Source: Glandiceps talaboti (lineage: Eukaryota; Hemichordata; Enteropneusta; Spengelidae). Taken from it: a DNA stretch of 64,000 nt. The stretch covers positions 5,319,501 through 5,383,500 of the forward strand of contig NC_135558.1 of assembly GCF_964340395.1 (NCBI RefSeq), read 5' to 3'. Shown here in pieces: positions 1-12,500 of the stretch (position 1 is the first letter of the stretch; the number at the start of each line of letters is the position of its first letter). Made by a program: the position numbers and the translations under genes. The notes below the pieces were generated by a model. The model ran no database searches, was not told the DNA's origin, and saw only the letters and a program-made list of their open reading frames with translations.

Positions 1-130
1 AGAGGAACTGCTATCACCCACTTGTATACTAATCTACCACATTGAAGAACAATAGATTAAATTCGTGCCTATCTTAATAAACCGAAGGTTTGATTACCAG
101 AGTCACTCACACCTTTTGAGAGACTAGTTG
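1..130. repeat. Fragment of a dispersed repeat shared with 32385-32530
   Basis: The stretch CTATCACCCACTTGT followed about 80 bases later by TTGATTACCAGAGT recurs in the same order near 32400-32490 inside a DHX9 intron. Both copies are imperfect. The short ORFs over both copies share only a few residues and look incidental. Probably a remnant of a non-coding mobile element; the family is not recognised. Confidence 0.45.
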
Positions 131-531
131 GAAAAATCAGCCACATATGCTGTAATCTGTGACATTGCATATGATAGAGCTCCAACAGCAGCTTACCACT
201 GGTTAGGAGAATTCTGTCACAAGTTTTCTGTTGTACCTTTCTCTGAATATACACAGTATCTGGTGAGTGTTGCTTTTATAAAAAAAAAATTCTATAAAGT
301 TTAAAAACATGTAAAGTGTCCATCTACAGGTAATGACGAATTGGCAAATTGAAAAATGAGTTATGTAAAGGCATTGCAGACCAAATATTCATGACATGTT
401 CAAAGGCAAAATACTGACAACATACCAAAACTTCTGAGGAATTACCTTTGACCTGTAATACAAACGATTATTCCACCAGGGGGTTTATTGATTGTTGTCA
501 AGTGTTTGACGTGCAACAATGACCAGTTTTG

Positions 532-579
532 TCACCAGAGGGCGCTGTTCATTGAATGGGTTGTGTCACCAGAGGGTGC
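532..579 (+). promoter_or_regulatory. Two tandem CTCF-like motifs
   Basis: TCACCAGAGGGCGC at 532-545 is repeated as TCACCAGAGGGTGC at 566-579, spaced 34 bases, with similar flanks (GTTCAT / ATTCAT). The core CACCAGAGGGCGC fits the bilaterian CTCF consensus CCASYAGRKGGCRS apart from the first base. The GAGGGCGC core occurs elsewhere in the window, so it could also be part of an abundant dispersed element. Binding is inferred. Confidence 0.3.
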
Positions 580-1649
580 TATTCATGGAAAGGCATAATT
601 GTGTTATCAAACACCCATTGCTGTCATGTTTAGTGACTATTTCATCACAGTAACATGTTTGTTTTTTTTGTTTATAAAATATTACTAAAGCCTTCCTACA
701 TACTTTGTGAACCTTTTTCTCACAAAGGAGATATTTATGATAGGCCATTTAACACTGAGTGTAGTTTTATATGTACCAGCATTTAACTATATATGATTTT
801 TACCATTATTAAAAAAGAAAAAAAATGAATAAACCAAAAGAAGTTTCTATAATTTGTATTGTATGAAAGTTGAGTATGGTGTATACAGTGTGCATGTAAT
901 ACTAACATGTAAAGTTATCATTATCCTATCCTTTATTTACATCTTTTACTCCTCATCAAACTCTCAAAGTATTGTGTCTGACGAGTGTCTTATTTCAATA
1001 GAGTAGAAGTAATTTTTTTTTAAATCGAACTTCGAAGTATAAATATAAAATTCCAACCTACCTACCCTATTTTCTGAAGTCATCTTATTGGAAACAACCA
1101 TGTTTTTTTATTTTACCTAAAAATCATTTCAAATAATGGAATATTTGTTGCTTGAACTATATAATATCATTAATTGCTCAGAAGTGAATGTTACTCCAGC
1201 CTAAGACAGACAAGGGTAAATATGAGGTCAACTGTAGATGGCAGTATTCATCATAAAATTCCATTTCTTCACAAAGGTCAGAAAACGCAACATTGCAACT
1301 GTTTGCAGTCTCAAAACGACTTATTACGTAAGAGTTGAAAAATGTCAACTTTATTTTGTTGGCAGTAATAAAATGGCCGGGGCAAATCATACTAATTTAG
1401 AAGGTTTATGATAGAAAACATGACCTTTTGAGTGGATTCTAGATAATTTAGGATAAATATATGAAAAATTCATAGAAATATAAATGAAAAATCCCATACT
1501 ATCTTCATATTTTCTTTCAAATCTGAATGCGTTCTCAATAGTTTTCATAGTCTGATTAATGTAGAAAACATAAGGCCAAATAAAAAAATAGTGGTTTCCG
1601 ATATTACACCCGACTGACCCTTGTACCACTACACATCAACCCCCTTCAT

Positions 1650-1870
1650 CCATTCCTTTTTTCCGGAAGTCACGACATTATGGAACAGCTTACCACAAAA
1701 TACTTTTGACATTCAATCTTAATTGTGAGTCATTCAAAAATCCACATACGAAACCAGCACCCCACAAGGTCCATCTAAACGCCCACCACCACTCTCGTCA
1801 GAACCTTCCAGGTATAGTCCCTGGTGGACCAATTTTGGAAGTGAAGACTACAAGGGATGAAAAATGACGA
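1650..1870 (+). mobile_element. Possible degraded 3' end of a LINE-type retrotransposon
   Basis: A broken reading frame contains FFPEVTTLWNSLPQ followed, after stops and a frame change, by SFKNPH. This resembles the C-terminal 'FFPRT..WNSLP...SFK' signature of non-LTR retrotransposon reverse transcriptases. The non-coding tail after it (AACGCCCACCACCACTCTCG, then AGAACCTTCCAG) recurs near 45665-45710, which supports a repeat origin. It carries stops and is not functional. Confidence 0.45.
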
Positions 1871-2554
1871 TGTATACAAGCATTACAGAAACAAAACAAT
1901 ATTTTGAAAGATGCTTTATTAGAATTTTCCAATTTCACCGTATCAGATCAGATATGAAGAATAGTGTAATTTTTGTTTAAAAATAATAACAAATTTCAGA
2001 AAAAATACAATTTTTGATTTTTAAAGTTTTCATGACCCTTAATAATGTATAACCTTCCAATAAAATATACTACAATTTCTGAAAAATACTCCAAATTCCC
2101 TAAAACAGGATATTCTGTCAGTGACCCTAGGGTCAATTTCAAATTGAAAGCCTCATTACGATATAAAAAATAGATCAGAATGAAAAAAGAAGAAGATGTT
2201 TATGACGACTTAAACTATCGGCAAACTAAGATAGACACAAACTGAAACCACTATTGTCAATTACATATGAGTGGGTGATAACATGGTGGAAGGTCTCTAT
2301 TGTGATGGCTATGCCTTGGTTATGTTGATAAAATCACCCTGTAATCAACCTGTAAACACAAAATAGGATGAATGTACCAACACTTGATAAATACTAACAG
2401 AGACACCACCCTACTGTGAGTGTAATTACATCTACGTCCTATATCAGCATGCAGTGATAATAGTTTATGTCTGTATTAGGTTGCCATTCATGAATGGTTC
2501 ATCTGCCATTGTTGTATCATGGTCTTCCATCATCTTTACTGGATTTCGGCAATA

Positions 2555-2560
2555 TTTATT
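2555..2560 (-). terminator. Probable GPCPD1 polyadenylation signal
   Basis: AATAAA on the minus strand, about 64 bases downstream of the GPCPD1 stop codon (2624-2626). The position fits a short 3' UTR. No transcript evidence is available. Confidence 0.5.
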
Positions 2561-2623
2561 TTAACATCCACTTCTTTCATCTTGCCATGGCAACACTTTT
2601 TACTAGCCACTACATGTGGACAT

Positions 2624-3495
2624 CTATTTTCCTTCTGTTTTCTTGAGAAAGATGTTCTTCCTTGGCTGTTCAAACTCTGAAACCCTATAAGAGTGATCGA
2701 GTTAATGTAAGATATTATGTCACTGTGTGAACAATTCTGTAACATAGGAGTGGTTTGATGTAAGATGTGTTACAGTATCACCAAATTATTATAATGTTAT
2801 GTTATGGGAAACAATATGACATACATGATAAGTAAGTGGTCTGAAGTGTTGTCCTTACAAAATTGCAGTCAAGAACTGTTAAATAGCATTTGAATGTATA
2901 CTTATAAATTCTGCAAGGATTTTGAACATTCAAGCCTAATGTATCTTGAAGAGATTAAACGCTTACTTTGCATGTGACAACCGTTGACATGGATATGTTA
3001 CATGCTGGGAGATTTGATAAATGGGATCGAGGTTGTACAAGAAGAGAGAGAGAGAGATTTGATAAAGGGGGCAAGTGCTGAAATCTACAGTTTTACACAG
3101 TTTCTTTCCAATCTCCCAACGTTTCACTCCATACTGGAGGTCTCCTGCAGGGTGAAAGTTGGGCTTCTTTGTATTTTTATTGAACTATGACTTACTTGTC
3201 ATACACAATGCCATCCACACCAAGTCTCTTCATGTCAGCAAATATACCAGGGTTATTATTGTCATCACCCCAACACACAACAACTAGTCCTGCCTCTTTC
3301 ATAGCTGTTATCAACCATCTATCATTCAGCAGATGTTCTGTGTACAGAACAACACCCTGAAAAGAACCAAAACAGTCAATCAACACAAATTAAAAAAAAA
3401 AAAATTCTTCATTAAAATTAGAAAATTAAGCAAGCACCAGGAATACTATTACTGTATAAAATGACACATCCTTTTTTTTATTAGTTCAATAAGCA

Positions 3496-3557
<62 letters not shown>

Positions 3558-6500
3558 TGTGGTGTGTATCTGACAATATATTTTAGTTCTCAGCACCCCT
3601 ACTCTGAAATATTACTTTCATCATATTACACATTACACACAAGATTTGTTTGGATTTTGGCATTAAATTGTTAACAGCTGGAGAAAACTGCAAACAGTTT
3701 AACAGTGTTAGCATTCAACTCACGAGATAATCCTTCTCCTGAGATTAAAACCCTCTACATGCACAGCATACCTGGCTTTGTATATTTGTACGAAGTCACA
3801 GAGTTCAGCTTACAGACACAGGTGATCATTACATACCTCTAGGTGGCAGTATACTCATATATTCATACTAAATAAGATGTAACTACATATACATAGTTCA
3901 ATATCTTCATCTTTCTATATATCCTTTTTCAAACTTACCAACAAATCATCAGCCAATATAGAATGAGTGCCTGTTGCTACTGAACTACATCTCTGGTCTT
4001 TATAACTAGCCCATCTATCACTCTCTCCATACGTTATGAACATCACTGGGTATCTGTTCTGTTTTTGTCTCAACCTGTAAATAACATACAATGACATGTT
4101 AATTACTAAGGATGTTGTCAGAGAAGGAAGCCATTCAAATTCTATGTTTGATTGATTGATATTTGGAGTGATAAATGGCACAATACATTCTTGAATATAT
4201 ATATGGGTTGTATCTGTACATTTATTGTGAATTTGGAAGTTATGCATGTGAAACTACAGAAATAACATGCATGGTAAAGTGTAGTGCCACACCTGTGGCT
4301 ATGGGTTTTAATCCTGTGAACCCACCCAGATTCACACCCCAATGCCCTCCCCTTTCTTCCCCTCCCCTCCCCTGCCATGCCAGTACAGTACTTGTTCAGA
4401 CTGCACTAGACTCAAATCTAAACTTGACATACATACTTACATGACACACACATCAGGACAGAAACACGAGAAGAATATTCGTCTGTGACCAGCATTCTCC
4501 ATAACTACCTTTAGTATTGTATCTAAATATATATTCCTCTCAAGAAATGTTCCTTCCTGCTCCTTTTCTTCTGTCTACATAACAAACACACAAACAGACA
4601 AACAAACAAACAAATCAAATCAAATGAATAAGACTGACTGAATGATGTAATAAGGGTGTTATTTTATTATCAAATATCTCAAAAACAAAAACACAGTAAT
4701 TTATACTATTGGATAACAAACATCAGAATCTATACTGCAATTCCAGCACTTCTTCATCTTTCAATACGGAAGTACACTGTAATATTTATATTGCATGTTC
4801 CAGGTTAGAAACCTAAGATATCTGAATTTACGTCTTGTTAATATTTCACAGATCTAGATTTTGTTGATGATGAAAACAACATATCTCAGCCTGCTGTTGT
4901 TTTTTATGTTACAGGGTACAGTATTTCAAATATAAAATGTCAGTTATGAAAACATAAGATTGCATAGTATGACCACTGGGGGCGCTATTCAAAAAACTTG
5001 TTGGAAGTATACATATATGAGCCTATAATGTTCTGAAGTTAAATTTCAATACTATTATTCTCCTAAGGTGATGAACATGACAACACATAATCCTTACCAC
5101 ATATGTCTGTGGATACTTGATTTCAAGATCAAAACCAACATGTTTGGGTACTTTTTCTAACACCTGTGGAATATAAAAAATAGTCTTGACAGAAAAATGA
5201 CAGAATGTCTTGTAACCTTGGCAACAAATTTACATACTAATCCAAGAACATCTGTTTGCTGCATCATAAATCATCTAGTTCATGTTCTTTGATGTGGATT
5301 TTGGACTGTTCTAATACTGTAAAGTACCAATATTTTTTTGCCACTAGAAAATTTTGCAATTTTAGTCTTCAGCTAGTTCTCAAAAGACTAATGTTTACTA
5401 ATTACCAGACTGGTACATTGTGTTCCATGACATGTACAAGAAGTCATTTTGAACAGTCATTAAGTATTTTTGTGTTTTTGTTTTCCAGCAAAATGTTACA
5501 GCGAAAATAAATCTTTAGCAAAAATTTCCAGGTTATAGATCTGAAATGACTAATAGTCTTTACTACAAGATAACTATTTGTACTGGTACAAGCCCTCTTT
5601 GATATACCATTATAAAAAAAACTATTTGGGTTTGGGTTACTTAAGCTTACATTAAAAGTTGGTGCCATTACTAAAGAAAATGAACTGTACATGGGGTGAC
5701 AGTAGCACGTACTCATCTTGTACTTTGCAGGCTTGAATTTGTGATGTTTTGCTTGAAACTTGTATTTCTCGGGTTTAATGTTCAGTTTGTAACTTATATT
5801 TTGTAGAACTGTAAATTGTATTTCTGAAGCTTTCAATGCACTCATTAGCATGCAAGCATGACCCTATCATTCCCTATGGGGGTATCAGTCATTCATTCAG
5901 TACATGCATTCCCTATTTTAACTTGTCCAACCATCATCCACCCACCCATCCATCCATCACTCACCCATCCATCCATCCATCCATTATCCACCAACCCACC
6001 CACCCATCCATCCATCCAAGCAAGCAAGCAACCAGCCCTAACCCCAACCAATCATCCAACTATTAAACCACCCATTGAACTAAGCAACCAACCAGTACAT
6101 GTCACCATACCAGCCATCTAACCAAGCAACCAAGCAAACAAGCAATCAACCAGCCATATAACAAGGCAGCCACCCCTCCCTAATGATCAAATGATTGGTA
6201 TTGCTTTCATCAATGATCTGAACCCACATTATTGAGATAGACAGAATCTAAAAACATGAATAGTTTATTTCTTCAAATGTCAAATACACACACTCATCCT
6301 TACAACTCTCAGGTTTACACTCTTCACAAGTTGATTGAATAAATTATTGATAATACTGTACAACAATATTTTGATTTATCATTATCACATTGTTTAGATT
6401 AGTCTGTTAGGTATGCCATGACAGAGCACTCTCATACATCAGTCAACCCCACCTACGGGAGAGAGGAACGTGAAGTGAGGGTTGAACGACATGACATGTC

Positions 6501-9500
6501 TTACAGTCTATGTTTAGATATGTACAATCTATTTGATAACTAACACACCTAGAATCCACAGACAGCTTCACATTACAAAGGCTATTTTCAGTCATTTTAC
6601 TTTTTTTGTCAATGTTATCTGATATCTCCTTTTATTCAGTCACTTCATACTATTTTTTCGTATTGCCAAGCATTAAATGGACTTATCTCTTTATGTAACC
6701 TTTTTATACTTTGTCAAAATGTTGCTTGCCATTGTATGTACTTATCTTCTTTCCTTATCTAGTAATTCATGTAATATTGTCTGCCATTAGTGACTGGATC
6801 TTTTATTCATTCAACTGCTTGAATTATCAGTTTTTTATTTCAGAGGGCCAGACATTACCTACACTGGTACCATTCATCTCATACTTTAGCAATTCACAGT
6901 ATACAACTTGAGTTGGTGTATGGCATCATAATTTGAGTTATAACACGTTACTTAGTTTCTGCATGTAGACTTATACATGTCCTAAATGACGTGTTCCTGT
7001 CAAACTAGTTCATGGCATTACATCTGAGTCACATATCACAGTGTAAATACTTTTAGACAGTGGTTACTAAAATCAGCCACAACTAGTTTCACTGGTACAT
7101 CATCAGTCAATGCTAGACCACTTGGGTTCTCTAGTTCGTTTTCATCTCTATCAATGCGACAGATGAAATTTCCACAGCTGTCAAATTTCTGTACACGGTG
7201 TCCGTAATCACTAATGTAAAGATATCTGTCTCTGTCCATGACTATTCCTCGTGGCCCATGCAGCTGACCATCATTTTTGCCTGAAACACCAAATCTGTAT
7301 AGAAATTCATTACCAGCATTGTAGACCTGTACACTGTCACTTTCGCAGTCTGTCACATACAGAATTCCCTGGCTGTCTATGTACATTGAACGAGGTCCTT
7401 TGAATTCACCATTCTGATCCCCGTAATTGCCGAAGGAGTTGATGTAGTCTCCATTCTGGGTGTATTTCCTGATGCAGTGCCCTCCTGTGTCTGTTTTATC
7501 CCCAAACTGTCCATCCCAGTCAGTGACATAGACTGTACCATCTAATGGACTTATAAAGATGCATCTTGGACAGTTCAGTTCGTTTTGTCCAAAGCATCTC
7601 AAGACACAGCTGTTCTCACCACATACTACAATTCGCCGATTACTATGATCTGTCATGAAGTAGTCACCATTGGCTGATACTGCCACATCCAGTGGATAGA
7701 ACTTCTCCCCAAGCTGTGTAAAACTAAACGATTTCTTGTGATCTCCAAGTTTACTAATTGTTTGTACTCTTTGATTATTCATATCAGCTACAACAAAGTC
7801 TCCAAGTCTATTTACTGTAACACTATAGGGATTCTTGAATTCTCCCTCATCACTTCCTTCTTTGCCGATAGTCCTCATCAATTCTTTGACGACAGGTATC
7901 TCTACTGGTGATCCTGGTATTGGTTCATCTCCCATCACCATGGTAACTTGATATTTTCCATCCCTTTCACCATGAATTATTACAGTATGTGTACCATCTT
8001 TGTTGTCAGTTACTGGGATGTCTTCTTGTGATCCTCCTGGTTTTCTTACTTTCACTTTCACTTCTTGGTTTGGTATGACCGTCTTACCTCTGCTGTCTTT
8101 AGTTGTTATCAGTAACTTGACAGATTCACCTTTCACTAGTCTCTTTGGAATGTTTTCAACTGTACACAGAGATGGACATACGTCATATCTCAGAACTCCC
8201 AGCATTCCATCTGTAGTGACATCATCAGAAGGTTGGAATGTAACCACTTCCTGTTTGATCTCAGGTTTGGTTTCCATAACAGCTAATTCTTTAATACGCT
8301 GTGCAGTCGTGGTCTTACTTGTCACAAGTTGAGCAGTACTGCTGTGACTGATCAAAGCTTCTACATAACCACATGTACTGACAAGGTTGTCATATTTAAA
8401 TTCCAACTCATCTTGTTGAATTGCAAACCCTTTTAGCTGTACACTGCAGTCAGTCTGTAATACCCCTAACAATGCCTTTTTCTCTTCTTTTATTCTCTGT
8501 ACAAGGCTCCTTGCCTCTTTTAAGTACAACTGTTCTTGCATGACTACTTCATCTTGATTTTCTTCGCAATGTCTTCTTACTTTCTTACACAAAGCTTCAG
8601 CTGTATTTTTACTTTCTTCTACCTCATTTGCTTTTATCTTCAATTCTTCCATCATTTCTGTCAACTCCTTAGCACACTCATTGGCTACTTCTTGTAGACA
8701 TCTATGGCTGTGGTCTGGAATACGATGAACTACTATAGTACAGTCAGAACAGATTGGTACTTGACAGGTATCACAGTAAAATCTGACCTCATTGTTAGGA
8801 TGAACTTTGCAATGTTCAATAGATTGGGCAGCTGATGCTTGTCTGGATTCTTCTCTTTTCAATACCATGTGTAGACTGGCACGTTTCAACTTCTTATGTT
8901 GCGAATTCAAACAGCCATCACAGAAGTGTTGTCCACAATCTCTACAAAAGTGTGCAGCATCACTTTCTTCACACAACTCACATGTTTGTTGATCTTCACT
9001 TGCATCTTCTGTTCTTTTTCCAACTACTTCCAGCAGTGAATTCATGAGGAAACTGTTCTTGAGATCCATTATTCCACTGTCTGGGACATCAACCACAAAC
9101 TGGCATACAGGACATTCCAACACTCCTGTATTCTTATAAAGTGTCTCCAAACAGTGCAGACAGAATGTATGATGGCATGGTAAGACTTTAGGTACCTTGT
9201 ACTGCTCACAACAAATTAAACATGACAGTACACATTCTCCAAATTTATCCAGAATTTCTTCTGGTGTATTTCCACACACAGTCGCCATGAGGCTAGGCTA
9301 TCAATGAGTGCCTGAATATCTACCAATGCACCATGTGACTTACAACTCCACAAGTTGTTGAGGAAAGACATTGATTGGCAGAACTAATTTGATCTTTGAC
9401 CTGTCCTTAATTTGCATATCACATTGAATGGTGAAAGGTTATGAATGACAGTATAACTCTGTAGTTTATCACTATCTGTACTTTGATTTCAATTATTTTT

Positions 9501-12500
9501 TGGCCTCTTACTACTAGACAAGTGTACTGTATACCAATGGCATATCAGGTGAAAGGTAAAAATAAATGATGGACAGATGCATACCTATATAAAGCATTGT
9601 ATATCACCTAAAGGTACATCGCCAAGACAAAAATTTAGTATGAATCTAAGGGACGATTGCGCGATATCAAACAAGCTCAATACACCATTGAACTTCGTTC
9701 ATTTTGGAGGGTGGGGTCTGGTGTCAATGCAATTGCTGAACTTCATTTTCACACTTCTAACCAAATTTAGAAAACTTTCACACCTTCAACGATAACAGGT
9801 TCTGTATTTATTATTGAGATGTTGATAAGTTGATTAAAATTTACTTCTAATGTTTGAGGGCGCCCCATCACAGCATACCTTACAGACTAATGGTATAGTT
9901 GGTCCACTCCTCTTGTTTCTATTTATGATGTTACCCTGAACCAAATCTTTTAATGTGGACAAATACCATGATTTGTATGAAAGCTATGTAACTCATAGGT
10001 AAAATAATTTTAAGTTATGTTATCACAATCACACTCAGTTACACTACTCGATGAACAAATTCAATAAAAACACTTCAAAACATACTTCCACAAGGTCATT
10101 TTATTGTTTTCATCACATTATCCTGTATGTAGACTTATACATGTCCAGGAATGGTGTATTACTCAACAAACCCAACCAGTGTCTTTGTTAATTACAGCAG
10201 GTAAGTAGCTAAAATATATCTGAGTTCTCCTGTCATTTTACCAGAGTTCCCCACCAAAATTATGGTATAATGTAATGTATTGAAAACTGTACCAGTTTTA
10301 CCATATTCCCCCCTTGCTGCTACCAGGCTTTCAAATCCTTGGCAAAAACATTGAAGGCTGTTAGTATGTCACTCTCACTGAGTGTAAAGATGTATTACTC
10401 AATGACTCAAACTGTTGCTATGTTGATCTCACTCCATGTACAGGTGTACTCAATCACTCGGACTGTTGCTATGTCACTTTTACTGCACAAATACTTTCAA
10501 GCAGTGATTATTATAGTCAGCTACAATCAGTTTGACTGGTACATCATTAGTCAATGCTAGACCTTTTGGACTTTTTAGTCCATCTTCATCTTTATCAACT
10601 CGACAGATGAATCTTCCACTGACGTCAAATTTCTGTACACGGTGTTTGACATCACTGACATACAGATATCTGTCTTTGTCCATTGCAATGCCAGCTGGAC
10701 CAAAGAGTTGACCATCATCACTACCTGGTTCACCAAATTTGTACAAGAAATCATCAATTGCACTGAAGACCTGCACACGGTGATTCTCATAGTCAGTGAC
10801 AAATAGGGTTCCTTGATTGTCGATACACATGAACGATGGTCCTTTGAATTCACCATTCTTATCACCGTACTTGCCGAAGGAGCTGATGAAATCTCCATTC
10901 TGTGTGTACTTTCTGATGCAGTGTCCATCCTTGTCTGTTTTACTGCCAGCCTTTCCATCCCAGTCACTGACATAGACAATACCACCAAGAGGACTGATAC
11001 AGATTCCCCTTGGATTTCTGAGTGCACCAAAGGATCTAACTTCACAGCCATCTTCGTCTATTACCGTGACTTGTTGAGTAAGATAATCTGCAGTAAAGTA
11101 TTCCCCATTTGCTGATACTGCTACATCCATAGGGTAGAAGATTTTCTTTGCCTGTGAAAATGTAAACATTTTCTTACAGTTCCCTTGTTTATCAATTATT
11201 TGCATTCTCTGATTTGTTGTATCAGCTACGATCACATCTCCTTGTCTGTTTACAGTGACACTGCGTGGATTCTCAAAGCATCCTTCCTTTCTTCCTTTCT
11301 CACCTATGACCTTAACCAATCCTTTGATGACAGGTATCTCAACTGGTGATCCTGGTATTGGTTCATCTCCTATTTTCATGATAACTTGATATTTACCATC
11401 CATTTCACCATGTATCACTACAGTGTGTGTATCATCTTTGTTGTCAGTTACTGGGATGTCTTCTTGTGATCCATCTGGTTTTCTTACTTTCACTTTCACT
11501 TCTTGGTTTGGTATGACTGTCTTACCTCTGCTGTCTTTAGTTGTTATCAGTAACTTGACAGATTCACCTTTCACTAGTCTCTTTGGAATGTTTTCAACTG
11601 TACACAGAGATGGACATACATCATATCTCAGAACTCCCAGCATTCCATCCGTAGTGACATCATCAGAAGGTTGAAATGTAACCACTTCCTGTTTGACCTC
11701 TGGTTTGGCTTCCAGGGCAACAAGTTCTTCAATGTGCTGTGCAATTGTAGCTATGCTTGTCACAAGTTGAGCAGCACTGCCATGACTAATCAGAGCTTGT
11801 ACATAACCAGATGTACTGACAAGGTTTTCATACTGAGTATCCAAATCAAATATCTGAGACTGGGTCCTTTTGACCTGTAGATGGCAGTCTTCATCTAAAT
11901 CCTCTATCAAAGTGGCCTTGTTTTTCTTCATCCCTTGAACCTGAGCCTTCATCATAGTAATAAAAGACTGTTCATGTTTGGTTATCTCGTTGTGTTCTTC
12001 TTCAAACTGCTCTTTCACTTTTCTACTCGCATCTACGACTGCAGTTTTACTTTGCTCTATTTCTTTAGCTTTCTCCTTCACCTTCAAAAGTTCCACCATC
12101 TCTGACAACTCTTTGGCACACTCATCAGCCACCTCTTGTAGATATCTATAGGAATGACTTGCATTAGGGTGTTCAATGACTGTACAGTCAGAACAGATTG
12201 GTACTTGACAGGTATCACAGTAAAATCTGACCTCATTGTGGGGATGACCTTTGCAGCATTCAGGCTTTCTAGGCCTGGTCTGGATAACATATTCTTCTAT
12301 GGTCAACACTTTGTGTGAACTGTCATGTTTTAACTTCTCAATGCATTCATCACAGACGTGTCGTTCACAATCTCTACAAAAGTGTGTAGCATCATTTTCT
12401 TCACACAACTCACATGTTTTCTGATGTTTACTTGCCTCTTCTGTTCTTTTCTCAACCACCTCCAGCAAAGAGTTCATGAAGAAGTTGTTCTTCAGTTTTG

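Larger units (their letters stand above)
131..2554. other. Intergenic region left of GPCPD1, no gene seen
   Basis: AT-rich DNA with only short ORFs that lack codon-like character. It holds a duplicated CTCF-like motif near 532-579 and a possible LINE 3' end near 1650-1870. No exon with convincing similarity was found. It should include the region downstream of GPCPD1's polyadenylation site. Confidence 0.6.
5164..7035. other. GPCPD1 intron 11, part downstream of the nested TRIM genes
   Basis: Non-coding. It contains a degenerate CATC/CAAC tandem array (5926-6170) and a copy of a roughly 110 bp dispersed repeat (6399-6513). AATAAA on the minus strand near 6802 and 6834 could serve the 3' end of the proximal TRIM gene. 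Confidence 0.6.

Noticed and set aside
2536-2745. 69-codon ORF as the final GPCPD1 exon frame
   Set aside because: Phase from the preceding exon selects another frame ([12 protein letters not shown], matching the vertebrate C terminus), ending at the TAG at 2624-2626.
5836-6121. Pro/His/Ser-rich ORFs of 76 and 87 codons
   Set aside because: Arise from the CATC/CAAC array.
5926-6170. Possible CRISPR-like spaced repeat
   Set aside because: Units are contiguous 4 bp repeats without spacers, and the window is eukaryotic.
10575-11051. 158-codon ORF overlapping a TRIM-NHL gene
   Set aside because: Shadow frame of the NHL region of the gene at 10480-12720.
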